Shown here: positions 42,379 through 51,200 of the stretch, one piece after another
How positions within the stretch are numbered: position 1 is the first letter of the stretch
How the letters are laid out: each line of letters opens with the position of its first letter
DNA from: Ornithinimicrobium flavum
Lineage (GTDB): Bacteria; Actinomycetota; Actinomycetes; Actinomycetales; Dermatophilaceae
Reading direction: 5' to 3'
Length of the DNA stretch: 64,000 nucleotides
Assembly: GCF_004526345.1 (NCBI RefSeq)
Contig: NZ_CP038213.1
Span: 2,108,001 to 2,172,000, forward strand
The notes under the pieces: model-generated
What the model was told of the DNA's origin: nothing
Database searches by the model: none
What the model saw: only the letters and a program-made list of their open reading frames with translations
Translations under genes and position numbers: made by a program

Positions 42379-43710
42379 GTGCCGCCCACCACCCCCTACC
42401 GGGAGCGCCGCCGCGTCCGGAGCCCCCTGCATGTCCTGGGGCTCCTGCTGGCGACGCTCTTCGCCTTCCAGGTGCTCGCCCCGGCAGCCTCGCTGGCCCA
42501 GGCCCCGGACGATCCGTCACAGGTCAACGTCGAGGAGCACGACCAGAACATCGCGGTCAACCTCCGCTACGACAACGAGCCGGTGGAGGGCGTGCGCATC
42601 GTGGTCTCCGGTGGCGACTACGAGGCCGAGGCGACCACCAACGACCGTGGTCAGGCCCGCATCGGCGTGCCCACCACCGACCCCTACGAGGTGCTCGTCG
42701 ACGAGGAGACCCTGCCCGAGGGTGTGACCGTCACCGGTGACAACCCCATCACGGTCACCTACGGGTCCCAGTTCTTCCAGCCGGCCAACTTCTTCCTGGG
42801 TGAGGGTGAGCGCCAGACCACGGGGATGCTCGCCCAGTTCACCGAGCGGCTCATGAACGGCATCAACTTCGGCCTCATGCTGGCGCTGGCCTCGATCGGA
42901 CTGTCGTTGATCTTCGGCACCACCGGGCTCACCAACTTCGCCCACGCCGAGATGGTCACCTTCGGCGCGGTGATGGCCTGGTTCCTCGGCGTGCAGCTCG
43001 GCCTGCCGATCTGGATCGCCATCATCCTGGCCGTCGCCCTCAGCGGGGTGCTCGGCCTGGCGGTCGACGCCTCGATCTGGCGGCCGCTGCGACGCCGTGG
43101 GCTGGGGCTGGTCCAGCTGATGATCCTCACCATCGGTCTGTCGCTCGCCGGACGCTACGTCTTCCAGCTCTTCATCGGTGGCGGCACCGAGCAGCTGCCC
43201 GGTGCCGGCGGGACCCGCCACCAGATCATCGGCCCCATCCGGCTCAGCACGGTGGACATGGTGAGCATGGGCATCAGCCTGGTCGTCCTCGGCCTGGTCG
43301 CCTTCTGGCTGCTGCGGACCCGCACCGGCAAGGCCACCCGCGCGGTCGCCGACAACCGCTCCCTGGCCTCGGCCAGCGGCATCGACGTCGAGGCCGTCAC
43401 CCGCATCGTCTGGGTCGCCGGCGGCGCGCTGGCCGGTCTCTCCGGCATCCTGTGGGCCTACTTCCGCCCGGGCATCAAGTGGGACATGGGTGTGCAGATC
43501 CTGCTGCTCATCTTCGCGGCCGTCGTCCTGGGCGGGCTGGGCACGGCCTTCGGCGCCCTCGTGGGCGCCCTGGCGATCGGCATCCTCGTCGAGGTGTCCA
43601 CCCTGTGGATCCCCTCCGACATCAAGTACGTCGGTGCCCTCGGCGTCCTCATCCTCATCCTCCTCGTCCGGCCGCAGGGGCTCCTCGGCCGACGTGAACG
43701 CATCGGTTAA
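42379..43710 (+). CDS. livH: Branched-chain amino acid ABC permease LivH with N-terminal extracellular domain
   Basis: Permease subunit of the LIV-I/HAAT importer, 443 residues against about 290-300 for ordinary LivH. Residues ~13-42 form a signal/anchor (HVLGLLLATLFAFQVLAPAA, then SLAQA). Residues ~43-147 form a hydrophilic beta-rich domain with a GVRIVVSGGDYEAEATT strand pattern like Ig-like/carboxypeptidase-regulatory modules. The LivH core starts near 152, with FAHAEMVTFGA and RAVADNRSLASASGID. GTG at 42379 has GGAGGAG just upstream; GTG at 42358 is an alternative. First gene of livHMGF. Confidence 0.88.
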   Translation: MPPTTPYRERRRVRSPLHVLGLLLATLFAFQVLAPAASLAQAPDDPSQVNVEEHDQNIAVNLRYDNEPVEGVRIVVSGGDYEAEATTNDRGQARIGVPTTDPYEVLVDEETLPEGVTVTGDNPITVTYGSQFFQPANFFLGEGERQTTGMLAQFTERLMNGINFGLMLALASIGLSLIFGTTGLTNFAHAEMVTFGAVMAWFLGVQLGLPIWIAIILAVALSGVLGLAVDASIWRPLRRRGLGLVQLMILTIGLSLAGRYVFQLFIGGGTEQLPGAGGTRHQIIGPIRLSTVDMVSMGISLVVLGLVAFWLLRTRTGKATRAVADNRSLASASGIDVEAVTRIVWVAGGALAGLSGILWAYFRPGIKWDMGVQILLLIFAAVVLGGLGTAFGALVGALAIGILVEVSTLWIPSDIKYVGALGVLILILLVRPQGLLGRRERIG

Positions 43711-43724
43711 CGAAGGGACCCGCG

Positions 43725-44702
43725 ATGGACTGGGGTCAGATCCTCAACAACACGGCGAGCTTCATGCTCTCGCCGGAGACCATCGGCTTCATGCTGGCCG
43801 CCATCGGGCTGTCGATCCACTTCGGGTACGCCGGCCTGCTCAACTTCGGCATGGCCGGGTTCATGGCCATCGGCGCCTACAGCTACGCCATCTCGATCCT
43901 CAGCTTCGGCCTGCCGTGGTGGGTCGCGATCCTGGTGAGCATGGTCGCCGCCGTGGTCTTCGCCATGATCCTGGGGATCCCGACGCTGCGACTGCGGGGC
44001 GACTACCTCGCGATCGTCACGATCGCGGCGGCCGAGATCGTCCGGCTGCTCTTCCAGACCCAGCTCTTCGACCGGTGGACCAACTCCGCCGACGGTCTCG
44101 GCGGCTACCACACGGGCTTCCGCGGGGCCAACCCGCTGCCCGACGGCACCTACGGGCTCGGGCCGTGGACCTACAACGAGACCGGCTGGTGGATCCGCCT
44201 CTTCGGGCTGCTGCTGGTGGCCGTCGCGGTCGTCTTCACCTGGCTGCTCATGCGCAGCCCGTGGGGCCGCGTGCTCAAGGGCATCCGGGAGGACGAGGAC
44301 GCCGTGCGCTCGCTGGGCAAGAACGTCTTCCTCTACAAGATGCAGGCACTCATCATCGGCGGGGTCTTCGGGGCCCTGGGAGGCGTGGTCATCGCGCTGC
44401 CCTCCGCGGTCATCCCGCAGTACTACCTGCCCAGCCTGACCTTCTTCGTCTGGACCGCCCTCCTGCTCGGTGGTGCGGCCACGATCCTGGGGCCGGTCCT
44501 GGGCGCGGTCCTCTACTGGGCGCTCATGGCCTTCCTGGCCGGCGTCCTGCCGGCCCTGGCCAACGAGGGATGGCTACCCCTCAGCTCGAGCCAGGCCGGC
44601 AACGCGCGGTTCATCGTCGCGGGCGTGGCGCTGATGCTCCTCGTGGCCTTCCGGCCCCAGGGCATCCTCGGCAACAAGAAGGAGATGACCTTTGTCAAGT
44701 GA
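43725..44702 (+). CDS. livM: Branched-chain amino acid ABC permease LivM
   Basis: Second membrane subunit of the importer, 325 residues with about nine hydrophobic segments. Typical are GYAGLLNFGMAGFMAIGAY near the start, LRLRGDYLAIVTIAAAEIVR, and the EAA-like cytoplasmic loop GRVLKGIREDEDAVRSLGKNVF that docks the ATPases. The ATG lies 14 bp after the livH stop. The stop overlaps the TTG start of livG. Confidence 0.94.
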   Translation: MDWGQILNNTASFMLSPETIGFMLAAIGLSIHFGYAGLLNFGMAGFMAIGAYSYAISILSFGLPWWVAILVSMVAAVVFAMILGIPTLRLRGDYLAIVTIAAAEIVRLLFQTQLFDRWTNSADGLGGYHTGFRGANPLPDGTYGLGPWTYNETGWWIRLFGLLLVAVAVVFTWLLMRSPWGRVLKGIREDEDAVRSLGKNVFLYKMQALIIGGVFGALGGVVIALPSAVIPQYYLPSLTFFVWTALLLGGAATILGPVLGAVLYWALMAFLAGVLPALANEGWLPLSSSQAGNARFIVAGVALMLLVAFRPQGILGNKKEMTFVK

Positions 44703-45642
44703 CCAGCGCAGCAGCGACGCCGACGAAGACACCGGTGTCGAGACCCTGGAGGTCGTCCCGACGCACGAGACGCACATCGACCACGACCTGGCCACCGGGC
44801 CGGCCGTCCCGGGCGTCTCCAAGAAGGACCCGATCCTGGTCGCCGACCACATCTCGCGCAGCTTCGGCGGCGTCAAGGCGGTCGACGTCGACCACCTGGA
44901 GATCCCCCGCAACGCCATCACGGCCCTCATCGGCCCCAACGGTGCCGGCAAGACGACCCTGTTCAACCTGCTGTCGGGCTTCGACCAGCCGGACAGCGGC
45001 GAGTGGTCCTTCAACGGACGCTCGCTCGCCGGGGTCCCCGCCTGGAAGGCCGCGCGTCGTGGTCAGGTGCGGACCTTCCAGCTGACCAAGGTGCTGCAGA
45101 AGCTGACGGTCCTCGACAGCATGAAGCTGGGCGCGACGGGCCAGACCGGCGAGCGCATGCTCGCCAGCATCTTCCCCTTCCTGTGGCGTGCCCAGGAGAA
45201 GAAGATCGAGGCGCGGGCCCTCGAGCTGCTGACGAAGTTCAAGCTCTACGACAAGCGCCAGGACTACTCCGCCAGCCTCTCGGGCGGGCAGCGCAAGCTG
45301 CTGGAGATGGCGCGGGCCCTCATGACCGACCCGGAGTTCGTGCTGCTCGACGAGCCGATGGCCGGCGTCAACCCCGCCCTGGTCCAGTCCCTGCTGGACC
45401 ACGTCATCGACCTCAAGAGCGAGGGGATGACCGTGCTCTTCGTCGAGCACGACATGCACATGGTCCGGCACATCGCCGACTGGGTCGTCGTCATGGCCGA
45501 GGGCCGGATCGTCGCCGAGGGGCCGCCGAAGGACGTCATGCAGGACCCCGCCGTCATCGACGCCTACCTGGGCAGCCACCTGGACGACGACCTGGGTGTC
45601 ATCACGGGCCGGTACGACCAGGAGGGCCAGCGCATCTCATGA
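44692..45642 (+). CDS. livG: Branched-chain amino acid ABC ATPase LivG
   Basis: One of the two ATPases of the importer, 316 residues. It starts with TTG at 44692 (AAGGAG seven bases upstream), inside the end of livM. A ~45-residue acidic N-terminal extension precedes the ABC domain, longer than in typical LivG. Walker A GPNGAGKTTLF, signature SLSGGQRKLLE, Walker B FVLLDEPMAGVNP and H-loop VEHDMHMV are intact. The stop overlaps the livF ATG (ATGA). Confidence 0.93.
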   Translation: MSSDQRSSDADEDTGVETLEVVPTHETHIDHDLATGPAVPGVSKKDPILVADHISRSFGGVKAVDVDHLEIPRNAITALIGPNGAGKTTLFNLLSGFDQPDSGEWSFNGRSLAGVPAWKAARRGQVRTFQLTKVLQKLTVLDSMKLGATGQTGERMLASIFPFLWRAQEKKIEARALELLTKFKLYDKRQDYSASLSGGQRKLLEMARALMTDPEFVLLDEPMAGVNPALVQSLLDHVIDLKSEGMTVLFVEHDMHMVRHIADWVVVMAEGRIVAEGPPKDVMQDPAVIDAYLGSHLDDDLGVITGRYDQEGQRIS

Positions 45643-46419
45643 GCACCGCAGAGACCACCCCCACGACCGAGCGTGGCTCGGACCCCCGGGGCCGTTCGCT
45701 CGTCGTCGACGTCCACGACGTCACGGCGGGCTACCTCCCGGGATCGACATCCTCACCGACACCAACCTGCAGGCCTACGACGGTGAGCTCATCGGCATCA
45801 TCGGGCCCAACGGGGCGGGCAAGTCGACCCTGCTCAAGGCGATCTTCGGCCTGGTCACCGTTCGTTCGGGCACCATCACCCTGCGCGGGGACGACATCAC
45901 CAACCTCAAGGCCAACAAGCTGGTGGCCAAGGGCGTCGGCCTCGTCCCCAGACCGAGAACGTCTTCCCCACGCTCACCATCCGGGAGAACCTGGAGATGG
46001 GGGCCTACCAGCGCCCGTCCCAGCTCCAGGACGGGTTGGACTTCGTGGTCGACATCTTCCCGGCCCTCCGGGACCGCATGAACCAGGTCGCAGGATCGCT
46101 GAGCGGGGGCGAGCGGCAGATGGTCGCGATGTCCCGGGCCCTCATGATGCGCCCCGAGGTCCTCCTGCTGGACGAGCCCTCCGCGGGCCTGTCCCCCGTG
46201 CGCCAGGACGACGCGTTCATGCGGGTCTCCTCGATCAACCAGGCCGGTGTGACGGTGATCATGGTCGAGCAGAACGCCCGCCGCTGCCTGCAGATCTGCG
46301 ACCGCGCCTACGTCCTGGACCAGGGCCGCGACGCGCACACGGGCACCGGCCGTGAGCTGCTGGGCGACGAGAAGGTGATCGGGCTCTACCTCGGCACGCT
46401 CGGCCAGGACGCCGGCTGA
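45639..46419 (+). CDS. livF: Branched-chain amino acid ABC ATPase LivF (two frameshifts)
   Basis: Partner ATPase of LivG. The ATG at 45639 overlaps the livG stop. Walker A is GPNGAGKSTLL, signature SLSGGERQMVAM, Walker B VLLLDEPSAGLSP, H-loop VEQNARR. One C is missing at about 45737-45739 (CTCCCGGG for CTCCCCGGG, restoring YLPGIDILTD) and one at about 45946-45949 (restoring VPQTENVFPTLTIRENL). The corrected length is 260 residues. Last gene of livHMGF, ending before a bidirectional terminator. Confidence 0.9.
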
Positions 46420-46448
46420 GCCTCGCGCGCGAGAAGAGCTCGAGCACG

Positions 46449-46486
46449 AGGAAGGCCCCCGGGACGATCGTCCCGGGGGCCTTCCT
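46449..46486. terminator. Bidirectional terminator between livF and livK
   Basis: A perfect 38-bp palindrome (19-bp arms, starting AGGAAGGCCCCCGGGACGA) between the convergent livF and livK stops. It ends in CTT/CTTCCT on either side and should stop transcription from both directions. Confidence 0.85.
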
Positions 46487-46530
46487 GCGTGGCCTTGCCG
46501 GGCCACCCGGTGAGGTGGCCCGGCTCGACG

Positions 46531-47826
46531 TCAGTTCTGACGGACCAGCTTGTTCTCGCCGTCGTACTCGAAGATGCCGATGGTCGCCTCGGTCGGGTCA
46601 CCGTTCTCGTCGAACGAGATGGGGCCGGAGGGACCGTCGTAGTCCACGACCTCGCCGTCGATGATGGCCTGGGCCGCGTCGGCGAAGGTGTCGTACTTGT
46701 CGCCGCCGCCGGAGCCACCGGAGACCTCCTGCATCTTGGCGGCCATGTCCGGACCCTCGACCGAGTTCGCGGCCAGGGCGGCCAGCGCGGCCAGGATCAC
46801 CGCGTCGTAGGACTCGGCGGCGTAGTTCCAGTTCGCCAGCTCCTCGTTGCCCGCCGCGGTCCAGACCTCGTTGAGCTGGTCGCGGAAGTCGTCGCCCAGG
46901 TCGGGGCCGGGCTGGGTGCCCTTGGAGCCCTCGAGCAGGCCCGGGTCGAAGTCCTCGCTGTAGTCGGCGATGTTGCCGTCGACGAAGTACAGGCTGCTGG
47001 TGTCGAACCCGGCGGCGTCCAGCGCCGGCAGGATGGTCTTGACCTCCTCGAAGGTGATGAGGACGATCGCGTCCGGGTTCTGCGCCATGACCGAACTGAT
47101 CTGCGCGTCGAAGGTCGTGTCGCCGGCGTTGTAGGACTCGCTGGCCACCACGGTGCCGTTGGCCGCCTCGAAGGTCTCGGTGAGGACCCGCTCCAGGCCG
47201 GTGCCGTAGGCGTCGTTGAGGTAGATGATCCCCAGGTTGGCCACGCCGTCCTGCGCGATGAGGTTGCCGAGCACCTCGCCCTGGAGCAGGTCCGAGGGCG
47301 CGGTGCGCCAGTAGAGGTTGTCGTCCTCCCAGTCGGTGAAGTCCGGGGAGGTGTTGGCCGGGGAGATCATCAGACGCTCGGCGGCCACCACGTCGTCGAT
47401 GAACAGCTTGGACACGCCCGAGGACGCGGCACCGACGATGACGTTGTTGCCGGCGTTGAGCAGCTGCGGGACGGTGGTCGCGTAGGCGCGGTTGTCCGGG
47501 TCGCCGGAGTCACCCAGGGTGACCTCGACGGTGATCCCCAGGTCGGCGTCGTTGATGTGCTTCTCGGCGAGCAGCACGCCCGCCTCCTCCGGGGGGCCGA
47601 GGAAGGCCAGCGACCCGGTCTGCGGCAGCACGGTGCCGACCTTCAGCGTCAGGTCGCGCTCGCCGGCCTCGCCGGTGGACTGCGCCTCGGTCTCGCCGGC
47701 GTCGTCGCCGTCGGCAGGGGCATCTCCTCCGTCGCCGCAGGCCGCCAGCATCAGGGTGGCAGCAGCAACGGCGGCGATCCCACGGGCGGTCACGGACGCT
47801 CGAGAGCGAAGAGAGGTTGGGCTCAT
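46531..47826 (-). CDS. livK: Branched-chain amino acid ABC substrate-binding lipoprotein
   Basis: Periplasmic-binding-fold lipoprotein (peripla_BP_6 / Leu-Ile-Val-binding type), 431 residues. Its signal peptide ends in the lipobox LAAC near residue 26; an Asp/Glu/Gly-rich spacer follows, then VGTVLPQTGSLAFLGPPE and the two lobes. The ATG at 47826 has GAGGAG upstream. It is encoded convergently to livHMGF across a shared terminator, with its own promoter (TTGTCT, 17 bp, TAGGTT). Separate control of receptor and transporter is implied. Confidence 0.93.
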   Translation of the reverse strand: MSPTSLRSRASVTARGIAAVAAATLMLAACGDGGDAPADGDDAGETEAQSTGEAGERDLTLKVGTVLPQTGSLAFLGPPEEAGVLLAEKHINDADLGITVEVTLGDSGDPDNRAYATTVPQLLNAGNNVIVGAASSGVSKLFIDDVVAAERLMISPANTSPDFTDWEDDNLYWRTAPSDLLQGEVLGNLIAQDGVANLGIIYLNDAYGTGLERVLTETFEAANGTVVASESYNAGDTTFDAQISSVMAQNPDAIVLITFEEVKTILPALDAAGFDTSSLYFVDGNIADYSEDFDPGLLEGSKGTQPGPDLGDDFRDQLNEVWTAAGNEELANWNYAAESYDAVILAALAALAANSVEGPDMAAKMQEVSGGSGGGDKYDTFADAAQAIIDGEVVDYDGPSGPISFDENGDPTEATIGIFEYDGENKLVRQN

Positions 47827-47878
47827 GGTGCTCCTCGTGTCGGGATGTGGCGGCGACTGTGCCGCCACGGGTGCACTG

Positions 47879-47907
47879 AACCTAGGTCGGGGCACCGGGT
47901 TAGACAA
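47879..47907 (-). promoter_or_regulatory. livK promoter (-35 and -10)
   Basis: TTGTCT (47902-47907), a 17-bp spacer and TAGGTT (47879-47884) on the minus strand. The predicted start near 47872 gives a leader of about 46 nt with a GAGGAG ribosome-binding site. Confidence 0.6.
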
Positions 47908-47966
47908 GGGTGACGTGCGTGATCGTGTCCGATCGTTCCCACATCGTTATCAAGGGCGGCGCCGCG

Positions 47967-50690
47967 TCAGTGTGCGGCCTCGTGCCAGGTGCGTCCGAGA
48001 CCGACACTGACGTCCAGAGGCACCGAGAGGTCGGCGGCCGCGCCCATCTGCTCCCGCAGCAGGGTCTCCACCTGCCCCCGCTCCCCCGGGGCGATCTCGA
48101 GCACCAGCTCGTCGTGGACCTGCAGCAGCATGCGCGAGGCGAGCCCCTGCTCCCGCAGGGCCTCCTCGGTCCGCAGCATGGCCACCTTGATCAGGTCGGC
48201 CGCGGAGCCCTGGATCGGGGCGTTGAGAGCCATCCGCTCGGCCATCTCGCGGCGCTGGCGGTTGTCGCTCAGCAGGTCGGGGAGGTGCCGACGGCGTCCC
48301 AGGATCGTCTCTGTGAAACCGGTCCTGCGGGCCTCGGCCACGACGTCCCGGAGGTAGTCACGCACGCCGCCGAAGCGCTCGAAGTACTCCTCCATGAGGC
48401 CCTTGGCCTCCCCCGTGGAGATGCCCAGCTGCTTGGACAGCCCGAAAGCGGACAGGCCGTAGGCGAGGCCGTAGCTCATCGCCTTGACCTTGGAGCGCAT
48501 CTCGGGGGTGACCTCCTCCGGGGACACCCCGAAGACGCGGGAGCCGACGAAGCGGTGAAGGTCCTCCCCGCTGCGGAAGGCCTCGATGAGCCCCTCGTCG
48601 CCGGACAGGTGCGCCATGATCCGCATCTCGATCTGGCTGTAGTCGGCGGACATGAGGCAGTCGTAGTCGATCCCGGCGGACGGGTCGCGGCCCACGACGA
48701 AGATCTCCCGGATCCGGCGTCCCTCCTCGGTCCGGATCGGGATGTTCTGGAGGTTGGGCTCGGTCGAGCTGAGCCGTCCGGTGGCGGCGATCGTCTGCTG
48801 GTAGGTGGTGTGGATCCGGCCGTCGTCGGCCACCGACCTGATCAGGCCCTCGGCCGTGACCCGCAGCCGGGCCGTGTCCCGGTGGCGCAGGACCGCCTCC
48901 AGGAAAGGATGCTCGGTCTGAGCGTAGAGCCCGACGAGCGCGTCGGCGTCCGTGGTGTAGCCCGTCTTGGTCCGCCTGGTCTTGGGCAGACCGAGCGTCT
49001 CGAACAGGACCACCTGGAGCTGCTTGGGCGAGCCGAGGTTGATGCTGTCGTCGCCGATCGCGTCCCAGGCGTCCTGCTGGGCCCGCTCCATGGCGTCGGC
49101 GAACTGCGCCTCCAGCCCCTGCAGGCCGGGCAGGTCGACCGCGATGCCGGCCTGCTCCATCCTGCGGAGCACCCCGACCAGGGGCAGCTCGACCTCCCGG
49201 AGGAGTCGCTGCTCGTGATCGTCGTCCAGCTCCTCGTCCAGGGCCACCGACAGGTCGTGGACGGCGCGCGCGTGCACCATGGCGGCGCGGGCGGCCGAGC
49301 GCCGCGCCTCGGCGGCCGCGTCGACCTCGTCCCCGAAGCCGAGCTCGAGCTGCCCCTCCGACGCCTCGTCGTCCTCCTCCAGGCGCAGCTCCCGGCGCAG
49401 GTAGCGCAGGGACAGGTCCGCCAGGTCGTAGGAGCGCTGGTCGGGACGGGCGAGGTAGGCGGCCAGTGCGGTGTCGCTCACCAGGCCGGCGACCCGCAGG
49501 CCCCGGGTCTCCAGCGAGGCCGTCTGGGCCTTGGCGTCGTGCAGGACCTTTCCCCGGTCGGCGTCGGCCAACCAGCCCGCCAGCACCTGCTCGTCCTGCG
49601 GGTCGATCGTGGTCAGGTCCAGGTAGGCGGCCTGCGCGGCACCGGCCAGGCCGAGACCGGTCGCCTCCCCCTCCCCCGCGGCGGTGCGCGGCGCGGCCTG
49701 GACGACCAGGGCCGTGCGCGTCCCCGGGCCCGCGTGCTCCGCCAGCCAGTCCCGCAGCGCCCCGGGTGCGAGCTCGGCGCCCTCGACCTCGATGCCCTCC
49801 TCGGCCTCGGTCTCGGCCGACTCCAGGGTCGCGAAGAGCCGCTCGCGCAGGACGCGGAACTCCAGGCCGTCGAAGACGCGGTGCACCTCCTCCCGGTCCC
49901 AGCCCCGGGCCTCGAGGTCGGCCACCGTGACCGGCAGCGGCACGTCGGCCACCAGCTGGTTGAGCTTGCGGTTGCGCAGCACCTGGTCGAGGTGGTCGCG
50001 GAAGGCCTGCCCCGCCTTGCCCGTCAGCTGGTCCGCCGCCGCCACGATGCCGGTGAGGTCCCCGTGCTGGGCCAGCCACTTCGCCGCGGTCTTGGGCCCC
50101 ACGCCGGGCACCCCCGGCAGGTTGTCCGAGCTCTCCCCCACCATGGCGGCGAGGTCGCTGTAGCGGTCGGGCCGCACGAGGTACTTCTCCTCCACCTTCT
50201 CCGGGGTCATCCGCCAGGTCTCGGAGACACCCCGCACGGGGTAGAGGAGCAGGGTGCGCTGGTCGACCAGCTGCAGGGCGTCGCGGTCACCGGAGAGGAT
50301 GACCACCTCCATCCCCTCCTCGCGCGCCTGGGTGGTCAGCGTGGCGATGATGTCGTCGGCCTCGTAGCCCTCCACCTCGACATGGGTGATGCGCAGGGCG
50401 TCCAGCACCTGCTTGACCAGGTCGACCTGGCCGGCGAACTCGCTGGGGGTCACCGCCCGACCCGCCTTGTACTCGGCGTACTCCTGGGTCCGGAAGGTCT
50501 GGCGGGAGACGTCGAAGGCGACGCCCACGTGGGTCGGCGCCTCGTCGCGCAGCACGTTGATGAGCATCGAGGTGAACCCGTAGACGGCGTTGGTGCTCTG
50601 ACCCGTCGTCGTCGAGAAGTTCTCGACCGGCAGCGCGTAGAACGCGCGGTAGGCCAACGAGTGTCCGTCCAGGAGAAGCAGTCGACTCAC
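47967..50690 (-). CDS. polA: DNA polymerase I
   Basis: Repair and Okazaki-fragment polymerase, 907 residues. Residues ~1-290 are the 5'-3' exonuclease (LLLLDGHSLAYRAFYAL, EGYEADDIIATL, VPGVGPKTAAKWL). A 3'-5' exonuclease-like domain appears to lack the usual catalytic acids, as in other actinobacteria. The polymerase domain has motif A DYSQIEMRIMAHLSG, motif B RSKVKAMSYGLAYGLS and motif C LLQVHDELVLE. I chose GTG at 50690 because a TAGGCT -10 ends seven bases before it; the ATG at 50714 would overlap the divergent thioesterase gene. Confidence 0.96.
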   Translation of the reverse strand: MSRLLLLDGHSLAYRAFYALPVENFSTTTGQSTNAVYGFTSMLINVLRDEAPTHVGVAFDVSRQTFRTQEYAEYKAGRAVTPSEFAGQVDLVKQVLDALRITHVEVEGYEADDIIATLTTQAREEGMEVVILSGDRDALQLVDQRTLLLYPVRGVSETWRMTPEKVEEKYLVRPDRYSDLAAMVGESSDNLPGVPGVGPKTAAKWLAQHGDLTGIVAAADQLTGKAGQAFRDHLDQVLRNRKLNQLVADVPLPVTVADLEARGWDREEVHRVFDGLEFRVLRERLFATLESAETEAEEGIEVEGAELAPGALRDWLAEHAGPGTRTALVVQAAPRTAAGEGEATGLGLAGAAQAAYLDLTTIDPQDEQVLAGWLADADRGKVLHDAKAQTASLETRGLRVAGLVSDTALAAYLARPDQRSYDLADLSLRYLRRELRLEEDDEASEGQLELGFGDEVDAAAEARRSAARAAMVHARAVHDLSVALDEELDDDHEQRLLREVELPLVGVLRRMEQAGIAVDLPGLQGLEAQFADAMERAQQDAWDAIGDDSINLGSPKQLQVVLFETLGLPKTRRTKTGYTTDADALVGLYAQTEHPFLEAVLRHRDTARLRVTAEGLIRSVADDGRIHTTYQQTIAATGRLSSTEPNLQNIPIRTEEGRRIREIFVVGRDPSAGIDYDCLMSADYSQIEMRIMAHLSGDEGLIEAFRSGEDLHRFVGSRVFGVSPEEVTPEMRSKVKAMSYGLAYGLSAFGLSKQLGISTGEAKGLMEEYFERFGGVRDYLRDVVAEARRTGFTETILGRRRHLPDLLSDNRQRREMAERMALNAPIQGSAADLIKVAMLRTEEALREQGLASRMLLQVHDELVLEIAPGERGQVETLLREQMGAAADLSVPLDVSVGLGRTWHEAAH

Positions 50691-50697
50691 GCATGGC

Positions 50698-50703
50698 AGC
50701 CTA
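50698..50703 (-). promoter_or_regulatory. -10 element, leaderless polA
   Basis: TAGGCT on the minus strand, seven bases before the polA GTG, in the 19-bp divergent spacer with the thioesterase gene. Confidence 0.55.
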
Positions 50704-50709
50704 TGTCCC

Positions 50710-51135
50710 ATGACCGACGCACCGCGCCCCGCCTCTCCCGACCTGCCGTTCCGGACCGAGGGCACCCTGGTGGACCGGATGGGCATCGAGTTCCTCGAGC
50801 TCGGTGCCGGGCGGACGGTGGCCCGGATGCCCGTCGCCGGCAACACCCAGCCCTACGGGTTGCTGCACGGCGGCGCGTCCGCCGCCCTGGCGGAGACCGT
50901 GGGATCGGTGGCCGCCGCCCTGCACGCCGGTGCCGACCGGGTGGCGGTGGGGGTCGACCTCAACGCCACCCACCACCGGGGGGTCCGGTCCGGCCACGTC
51001 ATCGGCGAGGCGACCGCCCTGTCCCTGGGCAGGTCCGTGGCCGCCTTCGAGATCGTCGTCCGCGACGACGAGGGCGCGCGGGTGTGCAGCGCCCGGCTGA
51101 CCTGCGTGCTGCGCGACCGCGCCCCCGGCACCTGA
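50710..51135 (+). CDS. Hotdog-fold thioesterase (PaaI/MenI-like)
   Basis: 141-residue acyl-CoA thioesterase of the PaaI family. The hotdog core shows NTQPYGLLHGGASAALAETVGS, with the catalytic-region HGG and Glu, and then LNATHHRGVRSG. This pattern resembles 1,4-dihydroxy-2-naphthoyl-CoA thioesterases of menaquinone synthesis, but substrate choice cannot be settled here. Divergent from polA with 19 bp between starts. Homologues beside polA are widespread in actinobacteria. Confidence 0.86.
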   Translation: MTDAPRPASPDLPFRTEGTLVDRMGIEFLELGAGRTVARMPVAGNTQPYGLLHGGASAALAETVGSVAAALHAGADRVAVGVDLNATHHRGVRSGHVIGEATALSLGRSVAAFEIVVRDDEGARVCSARLTCVLRDRAPGT

Positions 51136-51187
51136 GCACCTGCCCGCACACCCGCGACCCGGCGGGGCGGGCGCTCCGGGCACCACA

Positions 51188-51193
51188 TACCCT
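51188..51193 (+). promoter_or_regulatory. -10 element, leaderless DUF554 gene
   Basis: TACCCT (TANNNT) ends seven bases before the ATG at 51201. Confidence 0.45.
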
Positions 51194-51200
51194 CCCCTGC

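Noticed and set aside
47910..51200. Very long plus-strand open frame opposite polA running into DUF554
   Set aside because: It is antisense to all polA domains and has no protein-like motifs; only 51201-51983 in that frame is a gene.
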